DNA from: Erythrobacter ani
GTDB taxonomy: Bacteria; Pseudomonadota; Alphaproteobacteria; Sphingomonadales; Sphingomonadaceae
Reading direction: 5' to 3'
Length of the DNA stretch: 64,000 nucleotides
Assembly (NCBI RefSeq): GCF_019204025.1
Contig: NZ_JAGSPB010000003.1
Coordinates: 372,001-436,000, forward strand
The notes under the pieces were generated by a model. That model was not told the DNA's origin. It worked only from the letters and a program-made list of their open reading frames with translations, and ran no database searches. Positions 18,628 through 27,499 of the stretch are shown piece after piece. Within the stretch, counting starts at the first letter, position 1, and each line of letters begins with the position of its first letter. A program made the position numbers and the translations under genes.

Positions 18628-19533
18628 ATGGCGAGAGAAACCTTTACGATTGAGGGCGCAGGCGCGATTTCTCTTACAGCCGAGGCTGAGGGGGATGCCT
18701 ACGCTAAACCCGTCCTTCTTGCGCACGGCGGCGGGCAGACACGGCGCGCGTGGAGAAGGGTGGTCAGCGAGCTGGCTCAAGCCGGCTTTCGCGCAATCGC
18801 CTTCGACATGCGCGGTCACGGAGACAGCGATTGGTCGCTATGCGGAGCTTATGAAATGCGCGACTTCGCGGCGGATCTGGTCGCTGCAGCGTCGCGCCTG
18901 GACCAGAAGCCAGCGCTGGTTGGCGCTTCACTGGGCGGGCTCGCTGGACTGATTGCCGCAGGGGAGCTTGCTCCAGGTAGCTTTGCTTCACTCACATTGG
19001 TCGACATTGCCCCGCGCATGGAGCCCAGCGGTGTGATGCGCGTGGTTGGTTTCATGGAAGAGCATGTCGATAGCGGCTTCGCCTCACCAGAGGAGGCGGC
19101 CGACGTGATCGCTCGCTACATACCGCATCGTCCCAAGCGGGGCGCGAGCGATGGTCTGAAAAACTATCTGCGGCAGAAGTCGGATGGGCGCTTCTATTGG
19201 CACTGGGACCCGGTGTTTATCCGTAATATAATGTCAGCCAGACAAGGCGACCCAGACAGCCAAGAACGTCAATCGGCAATGCTGAGCCAAGCTGCGGCGA
19301 ATCTCACGCTTCCGCTTCACCTCATCCGAGGCGGCTCTAGCGATCTTGTTTCCGAAGAGGCCGTTTTGCATCTGCGACAACTCGCCCCCCATGCAGAATA
19401 CACCGATATTGCCGATGCCACGCACATGGTCGTGGGCGATGCGAACGATGCCTTCTCCGCCGCTATCGTCGATTTCCTACGAACCCATCACTCTTGCGAT
19501 ACGGCTCAACCACAGGGGACGAGGGAGCTATGA
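18628..19533 (+). CDS. Alpha/beta-hydrolase
   Basis: 301 residues from ATG 18628 (a TTG at 18589 would add 13 residues). It shows the family pattern: oxyanion region LLAHGGGQTRRAW, FDMRGHGDSDW, nucleophile elbow GASLGG, an Asp-containing strand, and a late His in DATHMVVGD. The real substrate is unknown; epoxide hydrolase or haloperoxidase-like esterases share this layout. It starts the cargo module and overlaps the thioesterase by 4 bases, so the two enzymes are co-translated. The preceding 234 bases hold no gene. Confidence 0.82.
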   Translation: MARETFTIEGAGAISLTAEAEGDAYAKPVLLAHGGGQTRRAWRRVVSELAQAGFRAIAFDMRGHGDSDWSLCGAYEMRDFAADLVAAASRLDQKPALVGASLGGLAGLIAAGELAPGSFASLTLVDIAPRMEPSGVMRVVGFMEEHVDSGFASPEEAADVIARYIPHRPKRGASDGLKNYLRQKSDGRFYWHWDPVFIRNIMSARQGDPDSQERQSAMLSQAAANLTLPLHLIRGGSSDLVSEEAVLHLRQLAPHAEYTDIADATHMVVGDANDAFSAAIVDFLRTHHSCDTAQPQGTREL

Positions 19534-20024
19534 TCGATCGAGAGCGCTTGCAGGAAATGCTGAATATCGCGCCGTTTCATCGATGGCTTGGGCTGGAGAT
19601 TGCAACATGCTCCGACCAGGGAATCGCGATCACCATGCCATGGCGCGAAGAGATCGTGTCGAACCCTATGATTGGGTCGGCGCATGGAGGGATCCTGGCT
19701 TCACTGGTCGACCTCACCGGGCTTTATACTCTGCTTGCCGGGGGCGTCGCGGCGAGAGCGACGGCCGATCTGCATGTCGATTACCACCGTCCTGCAACCT
19801 CAGGACCTCTCACTGCTCACGGACAGATCGTGAAGATCGGGCGACAGATTTCGGTGGCGGAAACCCGGGTTCTCGAGCCCGACGACAAGTTGGTCGCCAG
19901 CGGCAGGGGCGCCTACTTCTCGTCAACCGGATCACTTGATCAGCGCGGCGGGACTATTGATCTCGAACAGGCTCTTGCCACCCAAGGCCCAGCGACTTCT
20001 GCAGCGCGATCCACGCCAGCGTAA
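19530..20024 (+). CDS. PaaI-type hotdog-fold thioesterase
   Basis: 164 residues. It carries the hotdog signature NPMIGSAHGGILASLVDLTG, where the HGG-x(n)-D arrangement and Gly are typical of PaaI/YdiI acyl-CoA thioesterases, followed by TADLHVDYHRPA. The last 30 or so residues (after GAYFSS) are unusual, and the final 71 bases are antisense to the 3' end of the convergent efflux gene. The C-tail may therefore be a by-product of the junction between two modules. Substrate unknown; co-translation with the hydrolase suggests a joint pathway acting on an ester or acyl compound. Confidence 0.82.
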   Translation: MIDRERLQEMLNIAPFHRWLGLEIATCSDQGIAITMPWREEIVSNPMIGSAHGGILASLVDLTGLYTLLAGGVAARATADLHVDYHRPATSGPLTAHGQIVKIGRQISVAETRVLEPDDKLVASGRGAYFSSTGSLDQRGGTIDLEQALATQGPATSAARSTPA

Positions 20025-21414
20025 GGGCACCTTTTGCCCGGACGAGGTCTGCTGAGGCCTGCTGCTGTTCTCGCAGGGCCCGGTTGAGGTCAGCCTTCGA
20101 GATCGCTCCTGCGGCAAAACGTTGGCGGTTCAGGTCCGCCGCGCCGTCAGCCTGCTTCTTGATTTGCATACTGGCAGCGAGCGCCACACGCTGCTGGCCG
20201 AAGCGAGCCAAGGCACGTTCGGCGTCTTGCAGTGCCAGAAGCACCGTCTGCTGGTAATTGGCGACTGCTTCGTTGCGCGCCGCCCCGGCTTGGTCGATCG
20301 CAGCGTCTACCCTGCCGAAATCCAGAAAATTCCACTGGAGGCGTGGGATCGCGAGTGCGGAGAAATCGCCGACATCGACAACGTCGTCCAACGAGGATCC
20401 GCCGAGGCCCAGGATCCCCGTGAAGGACAATTTCGGGAACCGCGCCGCCTCGGCCACCCCGATCCGCGCCGTCGACGCGGCAAGAGACCGTTCGGCCGCC
20501 CTTATGTCAGGCCGACGCGCCACCAGGCTTGCCGGATCGCCGATCGCGACCTGCTCTGGCGGCATGGGAATGGAATGCGCAGTCGTGAGCGCTGCATCAA
20601 CTGATCCCGGCACCTGTCCGGTCAGTATAGCGAGTGCATCAGACAGGACTGCGATATCCGCTTCAGCTTCGGCAAGTTGTGACTTGAGCATCTCCAGTTC
20701 GGCATTCGCGGTGCCTACCGGGAAAAGCGGCAATGCACCGTGCTGATAGCGTTGGTATGTCAGCGCCAGGATCTCTTCCTGCAACGAAATCTGCGCCTCA
20801 AATTGCTCTGCGCGGAATTGGGCCTCCCGCAAATTGACGTAGGTGCTGGCCACTTGGGCAGTCAACTGGACCTTTGCGTCCTCTGCATTGGCCACGGTTG
20901 CAGCAGCTTGGGCATTGCTGGCTTCAATGCGCCTGCGCGAGCCACCGGCGAACTCCAGCTCCCAGTTGGCGTTAAGGCCCACATTGAAAAAGCTGAGCGA
21001 GTCATCGGTTTCTGCGTCGGAATTGGTTTGCTCTGACGGGGGGGGCGCCCCGCCTTGAATGTCGAGACCACGAAGCCGGCCCTGCACGGTGGTGGCCTGT
21101 GCCCCAAGCGATGGCATTCGACCCGCACGGTCTTGCCTGATGGATGCCCGTGCCTGGGCAATGCGCGCCTGCGCTGCGGCGAGCGAAGGGTTGCCGGACA
21201 GCGCAGCCTCCACCAGCCGCGTCAACTCGGGATCGCCGAGCAGCAGCCACCATTGAGCGACAACCGGATCAGATGCGCTCACATCACTGCCAGCGCGCAC
21301 AAAGCGAGTGCCCGTGTCTGCTGACACAACTTCCGGGGGGCCTGCATAATCGGGCCCAGCCGTGCATCCAGCTAGCAAGGCGATAGTGATAATCGGAGGT
21401 AGCAAGTGGCGCAT
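19954..21414 (-). CDS. Outer-membrane efflux lipoprotein (NodT/OprM, TolC-like)
   Basis: 486 residues from ATG 21414, giving a clean lipoprotein signal MRHLLPPIITIALLAGCTAG with the lipobox LAGC. Two repeats of the OEP domain follow, with the NodT hallmarks VVAQWWLLLGDPEL, NPSLAAAQARI and RRPDIRAAERSLAAS. It forms the outer-membrane channel of the tripartite pump encoded just upstream on the same strand. A 10-base gap separates it from the MFS gene stop. Its 3' end overlaps the thioesterase gene. Confidence 0.92.
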   Translation of the reverse strand: MRHLLPPIITIALLAGCTAGPDYAGPPEVVSADTGTRFVRAGSDVSASDPVVAQWWLLLGDPELTRLVEAALSGNPSLAAAQARIAQARASIRQDRAGRMPSLGAQATTVQGRLRGLDIQGGAPPPSEQTNSDAETDDSLSFFNVGLNANWELEFAGGSRRRIEASNAQAAATVANAEDAKVQLTAQVASTYVNLREAQFRAEQFEAQISLQEEILALTYQRYQHGALPLFPVGTANAELEMLKSQLAEAEADIAVLSDALAILTGQVPGSVDAALTTAHSIPMPPEQVAIGDPASLVARRPDIRAAERSLAASTARIGVAEAARFPKLSFTGILGLGGSSLDDVVDVGDFSALAIPRLQWNFLDFGRVDAAIDQAGAARNEAVANYQQTVLLALQDAERALARFGQQRVALAASMQIKKQADGAADLNRQRFAAGAISKADLNRALREQQQASADLVRAKGALTLAWIALQKSLGLGWQEPVRDQ

Positions 21415-21424
21415 AATCTCGGGC

Positions 21425-22996
21425 TCAGTGCATCGAAAGGGAGACATTTTCCGGAAGCGGCTTGAGGAACAGAACAAGCGGGACTGTCGCGAGTGTGAGA
21501 AGTCCCATCACCAGAAAGACATCATTGTAGGTCATGATGAACGCTTCGCGCTGGAGAGTGCCGCCGAGTGCCGCCATCGCTCGTTCCATATCGCCCAAGC
21601 TTCGCGCCAGTCCGTCGAGATAGGTCTGCAGCGAAACGCTGTTCGCATTCAGCGTTTCTTCCATGCGCCTCGTATGGTGCCAAATTCGCTGGTCCTGGAA
21701 CGAAGCGAGGGCCGAGAGGGCGAATGATCCGCCAAGATTGCGGGCCGCGTTGAAAATGCCCGAGGCATCGCCCGCGTCTTCCTTGGCCACCGACGCAACC
21801 GTTGCCTGATTCAGGAACATCATCGCAAGTATCATTCCGGCCCCGCGGATAAGCTGACTTTCAGTGAAGACAGCGCCGCCGGATTCGGCGGTCAGACTCG
21901 TGCTGACAAAGCAGCTGATCGCCATCAGCAGCATTCCGGTGCCGACGGCAATGCGGATGTCCACCTTGCGGATCATCAGGGGCAGAACCGGCATCAGGAG
22001 AAAGGCCGGGACACCCATCCAGAAGATGACCAGTCCCGTCTGAAAAGCATTATAGTCAGAGATGATCGCCAGAAACTGCGGAATGACATAGGTCGAACCA
22101 TACATCACCATGCCCAGGGCGAGCGCCATGATCGCGACGCTGGCGAACTGTCGATTGAACAGGAGCTGCAACTTCAAGACTGGCTTGCGTGCCTTCACCT
22201 GTCCGTAAATCAAACAGGCAAAGCCGATAATGGTCACCACCGTTAGCCAGCGAATGAGTGAGGACTCGAACCATTCCTCACGGTGCCCTTCCTCGAGTAC
22301 AACAGTCAGACCGCCCAGTCCGAGGATCAGCCCGAGAATGCCAGCCCAATCGGCGTCCGTGAGATATTCCCACTTGGGCTTCTCGTGAGGCAGCCCGATA
22401 AACAGCAAGAGCAGCAGGATTGCGCAGACTGGCACATTGACGAAAAAGGCATAGTGCCAGCTCAGGTTCTCGGTCAGCCAGCCGCCGATCAATGGCCCCA
22501 TCACGGGGCCAAGAACCACAGTCATGCCGAACAGGGCCATTCCGATTGGCTGTTGGTGCGGCGGTAATCGTTTAGCCACAATAGTCATTGCGGTCGGAAT
22601 GAGGACTCCGCCCGTGAATCCCTGACCCGTTCGGCCGATGATCATGGTCGTAAGGTCGGTTGCAATCCCGCATAGCACCGAAAATGCGGTGAACGCGCTA
22701 ACCGCGATGATGAGGAGGGTTCGCAGACCGAACAGCCGTTCGAGCCAAGCGCTCAGCGGAATGACGACGATTTCAGCAACGAGAAATGACGTAGCAATCC
22801 AGGTGCCTTCGGCGCCTGTGGCACCGATCTCGCCCTGAATGACGGGGAGTGCGGAATTGACGATTGATATGTCCAGCGTCGCGAGCATGGCGCCAAGCGC
22901 GCCCGCGGCCACAGCGACCCAGGCAGTCACGTCTGCGTTCTTTCGGCCCCCGGCCGGCCCGATCGAAGTGTCCTGCGCTGCCAGTATCTCGGTCAT
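21425..22996 (-). CDS. DHA2-family MFS drug:H+ antiporter (EmrB-like)
   Basis: 523 residues, about 14 membrane segments. Family markers include MLATLDISIVNSALPVIQ in the first segment, WIATSFLVAEIVVIPLSAWL, and GPLIGGWLTENLSWHYAFFV (motif C region). It is the inner-membrane pump of an EmrAB-TolC-type system that expels hydrophobic or uncoupler-type toxins, fatty acids or drugs. It overlaps the adaptor gene by 4 bases (ATGA). Specific substrates cannot be read from the sequence. Confidence 0.93.
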   Translation of the reverse strand: MTEILAAQDTSIGPAGGRKNADVTAWVAVAAGALGAMLATLDISIVNSALPVIQGEIGATGAEGTWIATSFLVAEIVVIPLSAWLERLFGLRTLLIIAVSAFTAFSVLCGIATDLTTMIIGRTGQGFTGGVLIPTAMTIVAKRLPPHQQPIGMALFGMTVVLGPVMGPLIGGWLTENLSWHYAFFVNVPVCAILLLLLFIGLPHEKPKWEYLTDADWAGILGLILGLGGLTVVLEEGHREEWFESSLIRWLTVVTIIGFACLIYGQVKARKPVLKLQLLFNRQFASVAIMALALGMVMYGSTYVIPQFLAIISDYNAFQTGLVIFWMGVPAFLLMPVLPLMIRKVDIRIAVGTGMLLMAISCFVSTSLTAESGGAVFTESQLIRGAGMILAMMFLNQATVASVAKEDAGDASGIFNAARNLGGSFALSALASFQDQRIWHHTRRMEETLNANSVSLQTYLDGLARSLGDMERAMAALGGTLQREAFIMTYNDVFLVMGLLTLATVPLVLFLKPLPENVSLSMH

Positions 22997-24120
22997 TGAG
23001 TCCGACTCGAGATCTCTTCCAATTCGCCGGCAGCATTCCGGGTGTCGACCGTAGCCACTACCGACATGCCGGGAACGAGCAGACGCCGCACTTCAGGGGG
23101 AGCATCGATACCGATGCGGACGGGTATCCGTTGAACGATCTTGGTAAAGTTGCCGGTGGCATTTTCGGGGGGGAGGATGGAAAATTCCGCGCCCGTTCCC
23201 GGCGATATGCTGACCACTCGCCCCGCGATCTCAAGGTCGGGTAGGGCGTCAACTTCGAGCCTGACGCTTTGGCCGGCCCGGATCAGGCCGACCTGCGTTT
23301 CCTTGAAGTTTGCCGTCACGTAGATCGCCCTCACCGGAACCACCGTCATCAAACGTTGACCCGGTTGCACGAACTGGCCCACCCTCACCGAGAGATCGCC
23401 GACGCGGCCGGCCTTGCTGGCGCGCAGCAAGGTCGATTCAACCGTAAGGTCGGCTGTTTCCAGCTGAGCGCGAGCAGCGTCCGCCTGCGCCTGGGTCTGG
23501 TTGATCTGCTCGAACAGGGTCCCTCGGCGCGCGGTCGCGGCAGCCACCGCTGCCTGCGCGGCGACGAGTTCGGCCCGCGCTTGCCGCGCCTGCGCCTCAT
23601 ACTGGTCTAGCTTTTCCCGCGGTTCGGCTCCTGTCGCGGCAAGGGGCCGATATCGCGCCACCTGGTCGTTCGCGAGGTCCAGTGCTGCGCGCGCGGCGGC
23701 GAGTTGGCCCCGCGCCTGGCGAATGGCTGCATCCTGTTCGGCTACCTGAGAACGGATTGTGTCGGCACCGGCCAGGGTCGCAGCGATCTGTGCGCGCGCC
23801 TGTTGCGCTTGCGCCTGATAATCCCGCAGATCCAGTTGTACGAGGGCTCCGCCGCGAGCAACCTGCTCGTTCTCCCCCACGAAGACCTCTTCGACGTATC
23901 CCGCTACCTTGGAAGAGATAACGACGCTGTCGGCAGCGACATAGGCGTTATCGGTCGTCTGCATGTACTGTCCGTAGGTTACGTGCCGGTAGTACCACCA
24001 GATCCCGCCAAGCAGCACGGCAAGACCAACGATGATTAGCACGATGCGCAAGCCACGCCGCGATTGCGGTTTCGTTGGGGTTGTGCCCTCCTGCTCCGGT
24101 TGGTTGGAGTTATCGGTCAT
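22993..24120 (-). CDS. HlyD/EmrA-family membrane-fusion adaptor
   Basis: 375 residues: cytoplasmic N-terminus, one membrane anchor (about 26-45, IVLIIVGLAVLLGGIWWY), a lipoyl/barrel-sandwich half (DNAYVAADSVVISSKVAGYV), a long alpha-hairpin rich in Ala/Gln/Arg (about 105-215), and the second half ending VTANFKETQVGLIRAGQ. This is the periplasmic adaptor joining the MFS pump to the outer-membrane channel. It is first in the three-gene minus-strand operon, divergent from the marR gene across a 125-base promoter region. Confidence 0.93.
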   Translation of the reverse strand: MTDNSNQPEQEGTTPTKPQSRRGLRIVLIIVGLAVLLGGIWWYYRHVTYGQYMQTTDNAYVAADSVVISSKVAGYVEEVFVGENEQVARGGALVQLDLRDYQAQAQQARAQIAATLAGADTIRSQVAEQDAAIRQARGQLAAARAALDLANDQVARYRPLAATGAEPREKLDQYEAQARQARAELVAAQAAVAAATARRGTLFEQINQTQAQADAARAQLETADLTVESTLLRASKAGRVGDLSVRVGQFVQPGQRLMTVVPVRAIYVTANFKETQVGLIRAGQSVRLEVDALPDLEIAGRVVSISPGTGAEFSILPPENATGNFTKIVQRIPVRIGIDAPPEVRRLLVPGMSVVATVDTRNAAGELEEISSRTQ

Positions 24121-24245
24121 CTGACTCTTTCGGCAGCCTCAGTAAAAGGTGAACGCGTCTCGCGCCCTATGAGCCGTGAGTCAGATAGTAAAGGCATTTA
24201 GCAGTTTGCATTTGGGCATCCGAGGCTATCCGACTACACAGCGCT

Positions 24246-24737
24246 ATGGATGAAAAACCAGATACCATGTCACGGTCTCAGCGTCGGCAGAAGTTCATCA
24301 CCGATGATGACCGCATTCTCTATCTTATGGACGAGATCAGTCGCGGCGCGCGCAGAGTGTACGATGCGAGGGTCGCCAGGATCGGTCTCAATCAGACACA
24401 GTGGAGGATCATCGGACAACTTCTTCGCGATCCTGCCCTTACGCAGGCTGAAATCGCCAAGAAACTGGAACTGGAATCGGCGACCATCGGCCAGGCGGTT
24501 GCAGGTCTTTGCGCACGCGGGCTGATGAAAAGGCTTCGAGCTGAGACGGATCGGCGAGCGTGGCAGCTCATCCTCACGGAGCAGCTTGACGATCTGCTGC
24601 CCGAACTGAGAGGCTCCGCGGATAGGCTTCATGGTCTGCTTTGGCGCGACATTGCCGCCGACGAGAAGCAAACGTTGCAGCAGACTCTTGAAAGGGTATC
24701 GGAAAATCTGGACCAACTCCGGGCCGAGGCTGAGTAA
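24246..24737 (+). CDS. MarR-family transcriptional regulator
   Basis: 163 residues with a winged-helix MarR core: LNQTQWRIIGQLLRDPALTQ, AEIAKKLELESATIGQAV, and a wing containing RAETDRRAWQLILTE. It is divergent from the efflux operon, the classic arrangement of a ligand-released repressor such as EmrR. It is followed after 4 bases by the ABC1 kinase gene, so both would be induced together. Confidence 0.9.
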   Translation: MDEKPDTMSRSQRRQKFITDDDRILYLMDEISRGARRVYDARVARIGLNQTQWRIIGQLLRDPALTQAEIAKKLELESATIGQAVAGLCARGLMKRLRAETDRRAWQLILTEQLDDLLPELRGSADRLHGLLWRDIAADEKQTLQQTLERVSENLDQLRAEAE

Positions 24738-24741
24738 AATC

Positions 24742-26328
24742 ATGGCATCGCCCCCGGAAAAGCCTATCAGCAGCATCGCTCGCGCCGCGGAGATCGGCCA
24801 AATCCTAATGAGGCACGGCGCGAAGAATCTCGCCGGAGCCCTCGGATTTATTCCCTCTTCGAGCAATGTCATCGATCCTCGCGAATTTCATCCGGCTGCA
24901 GTTGTGGCGTTCCTCCGTGACATCGGGCCAGTCGGCATAAAGCTGGGGCAACTCCTCGCCACCCGAAGCGATCTGTTTACCGAACACTGGATCACGGCAT
25001 TCTCAACCCTGCACGATCAGGTGTCGTCAGTGCCCTTCGCAGATATCGAGCCCGTACTTGCTTCAAGCTGGGGTGAGGACTGGCGGAGCGACTTTGCGCA
25101 GTTCGACGAAAAGCCTTTGGCCTCTGCCTCCATAGCGCAAACCTATTCCGCCAGACTGCGGGACGGAAGCGAGGTCATCGTGAAGGTTCGGCGGCCAGGC
25201 ACTGCCGCTCGGATGGAGGCTGATGTGCGCCTCCTTATACGCCTTGCCGGGATCGTGGAAGCACGGTCGCCGGACATCGCGCGTTACCGGCCAGTCGAGT
25301 TTCTGCGGACCTTCGGCCGCAATCTTGCCTGGGAGATGGACCTCGCTGCGGAATCCCGAGCCTGCGAGCGGATCGGCGCATATCTCGATACCATCGGCGT
25401 CAGGTCCCCGGCCATCCATTGGGAACTGACCGGGCTGCGGGTGAACGTTCAGGAACGCCTGTACGGCAGGCCCGCGTCTTCGCTGGGCAGCCCATCGGGC
25501 GACCCGCGGGTGGCGGCTTTCGCTAAAAGCTATGCCAACGCTGTCCTGCGGATGATCATCCTGAACGGCGAATTTCACGGCGACCCCCATCCCGGTAACG
25601 TCTTCATGATCGGCGAGCAGGATGTCGGCTTCATCGACTTTGGATCGGTCGGGACGCTCACCAAGGCCAGGCGCGACGAGATCGTCCGCCTCGTCCTTGC
25701 GATCGCTGGTGAGGAAACCAGCGATGTCGCGAATGTCCTGCTCGCATGGGCGGGGGAGCCGAAGGTGGATCGCGATGCGCTCGCGGTGGATCTGGATCAG
25801 TTGATCGGAGAGTTCAGGGGGACCGTGCTATCTGGCATCGAGTTCTCGCAGATTTTTTCCCGCGCTTTCGACCTGTTGCGGGATTATCGACTGGTTCTGC
25901 CACCTGATCTGGCCATTCTTCTGCGTACCTTGTTGACTGCAGAGGGCTTCGTCCGATCGCTGGCACCGGACTACAACATCGCCGAAGAGACCCGGCCGAT
26001 CATCACGGAGCTTCTCGCCGAGCGGTTCTCGCTCGGCAGCGCTCGGTCGGGTTTGAAGAGACTTCGCGGTCAGCTGCTGGGTTTGTCGGCGTCCTTGCCC
26101 GACATACTTGCCACTGCGAACTCGATCGCAAAGTCAGGATATGTGCCGGTTCAGCTCGATCCGCTCAGTATCGAGCAGCTCGCTGGACTTCGCAATGAGC
26201 GTCAGTCCTTGAAAGGCCCTCTAGCTGCCGCATTGATCATAGCTAGCGCGTTGCTTGTCGATCAATCCTGGCTTCTGGCTGGCGGCGCGCTTGTGATTGC
26301 TGGGGTGGTGCTCATCCGAAAGTCATAA
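24742..26328 (+). CDS. ABC1/UbiB/AarF-family atypical kinase
   Basis: 528 residues. The family-specific KxGQ motif appears as GIKLGQLLATRSD, the Ala-rich nucleotide loop as PLASASIAQTYSA, the Lys strand as EVIVKVRRPG, the catalytic loop as EFHGDPHPGNVF, and the metal-binding segment as VGFIDFGSVG. The C-terminus has two hydrophobic helices (about 490-525), typical of UbiB membrane anchoring. Family members support ubiquinone synthesis or lipid export. Its place behind marR in a mobile efflux cassette is unusual and suggests a role in membrane or quinone stress caused by the pumped compound. Confidence 0.88.
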   Translation: MASPPEKPISSIARAAEIGQILMRHGAKNLAGALGFIPSSSNVIDPREFHPAAVVAFLRDIGPVGIKLGQLLATRSDLFTEHWITAFSTLHDQVSSVPFADIEPVLASSWGEDWRSDFAQFDEKPLASASIAQTYSARLRDGSEVIVKVRRPGTAARMEADVRLLIRLAGIVEARSPDIARYRPVEFLRTFGRNLAWEMDLAAESRACERIGAYLDTIGVRSPAIHWELTGLRVNVQERLYGRPASSLGSPSGDPRVAAFAKSYANAVLRMIILNGEFHGDPHPGNVFMIGEQDVGFIDFGSVGTLTKARRDEIVRLVLAIAGEETSDVANVLLAWAGEPKVDRDALAVDLDQLIGEFRGTVLSGIEFSQIFSRAFDLLRDYRLVLPPDLAILLRTLLTAEGFVRSLAPDYNIAEETRPIITELLAERFSLGSARSGLKRLRGQLLGLSASLPDILATANSIAKSGYVPVQLDPLSIEQLAGLRNERQSLKGPLAAALIIASALLVDQSWLLAGGALVIAGVVLIRKS

Positions 26329-26753
26329 TGAAGGAGCAACTTAATTCGTGCACGGTCACGATACGGCAAAGCCGAACTTAACGAGGATTTCATGCGCCTC
26401 ACTTCAGCGACCAAGACGCATCGCGAAGAAAATTTTTCGACCTATTGCGATTGAAGGCTTATTTTCCCTCAATCAGACGAAACTTTGGAACGGCAGCTTT
26501 CAAGCGTGTCCTGGCCTGACTTTATGGCCGCTATTGGGGCGCATAGCTGCCATCGACGCTAGTCTGAACCAACGGCAGCTTTTGGGCGAAAATCGTGACT
26601 ACTCGAATGACCGGGATTAGGGCGCATTGCCGCCGTTGGCCTTCCTGACTGAATGGCAGATCTCTGGGCGAAAGCTCTGTCATCGAAAGAGCGGGAAAAG
26701 GCTCTTTGAAGTGACGACGGCTCACGCTTTATGCGCGGCAAACACTACCCATG
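26329..26753. other. Intergenic stretch without a supported gene
   Basis: Short open frames here lack family features, good start contexts or plausible codon use. The bases near 26480-26590 contain two loose copies of a CGGCAGCTTT phrase, probably intergenic debris. From 26742 a long inverted repeat begins, covered by the operator entry. Confidence 0.5.
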
Positions 26754-26873
26754 ATATGCAATGGCCTATCATGGGTAGTGTATATATGCCATTGCATATC
26801 TCTATTGCCTTTCTCAACGATCATGGTATATGCTAAAACATATAGACGTAGGCCAGCATATGTAGAAACATAT
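26754..26873. promoter_or_regulatory. Four-site operator array ATATG-N6-CATAT upstream of hipBA
   Basis: Sites are at 26754-26769 (ATATG-N6-CCTAT, one mismatch), 26784-26799, 26828-26843 and 26858-26873 (all perfect ATATG-N6-CATAT). Start-to-start spacings are 30, 44 and 30 bases. The first site is embedded in a longer inverted repeat, arms 26743-26756 and 26767-26780 (CACTACCCATGATA). The last site ends 2 bases before the hipB start, so binding would block expression. HipB of E. coli also uses several spaced inverted-repeat operators. Confidence 0.75.
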
Positions 26874-26875
26874 TT

Positions 26876-27499
26876 ATGAGCACGACAATCGAGGACATCG
26901 CCGCAAGCATCAAAGCGGCACGGATAGCAAAAGGCTTTACCCAGAAACAGCTGGGTGAACGGGTAGGCTTGCCTCAAAGCCATATCTCCAAAATCGAAGG
27001 CGGGAGTGTAGACCTACAGATTTCCAGCCTCGTCGAAATAGCGCGCGCGCTCGACCTCGAACTGAAGCTAGTGCCTCGAAGGACCGTACCGGCGATCGAA
27101 GGCGTAGTTCGCTCACAGCGCGAAAGAAGCGAGGCAAGTCGAGTGCTCGCAACGATTGCCGAAACCAACCGGTTCGCCGAGCGAGTACGGGAGAGCTATC
27201 CGAGCGTCACCGAAGTGACCGAGCTTCAAAGCGCACTTAAGGATATCCAGGCCGTTAATTTCACTCCCGAAACGCTCAAAGCCATCGAGCAGGCCTTGCA
27301 GCCCGTCGCTCATCTGAAAAAGCATCTCCAGGATCTCGGCTGGGCGCTTGAGCAGCAAGAGGGAAGGAAGAAACTCACCCAACAGATCGCAGCATCCACG
27401 CGTGCCCTCCAACACGTCAGAAACTCGCAGGTTCAAGCAATCGGTCAAGACAGTGCCTCAAGACGGCCTGCTTACCGCCTTGGGGACGACGCCACATGA
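26876..27499 (+). CDS. hipB: HipB-like antitoxin / XRE-family regulator
   Basis: 207 residues. An XRE helix-turn-helix fills residues about 8-65 (KAARIAKGFTQKQLGERVGL then PQSHISKIEGG). The rest is a helical C-terminal extension of about 130 residues, much longer than E. coli HipB (88 residues), with no recognised domain. The ATG lies directly after the operator array, indicating autoregulation. It overlaps hipA by 4 bases (ATGA), as expected for a toxin-antitoxin pair. Confidence 0.85.
   Translation: MSTTIEDIAASIKAARIAKGFTQKQLGERVGLPQSHISKIEGGSVDLQISSLVEIARALDLELKLVPRRTVPAIEGVVRSQRERSEASRVLATIAETNRFAERVRESYPSVTEVTELQSALKDIQAVNFTPETLKAIEQALQPVAHLKKHLQDLGWALEQQEGRKKLTQQIAASTRALQHVRNSQVQAIGQDSASRRPAYRLGDDAT

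Noticed and set aside
26348..26620. A 90-residue frame in the hipBA upstream region
   Set aside because: No family resemblance, poor start context and odd composition; lies in intergenic debris.
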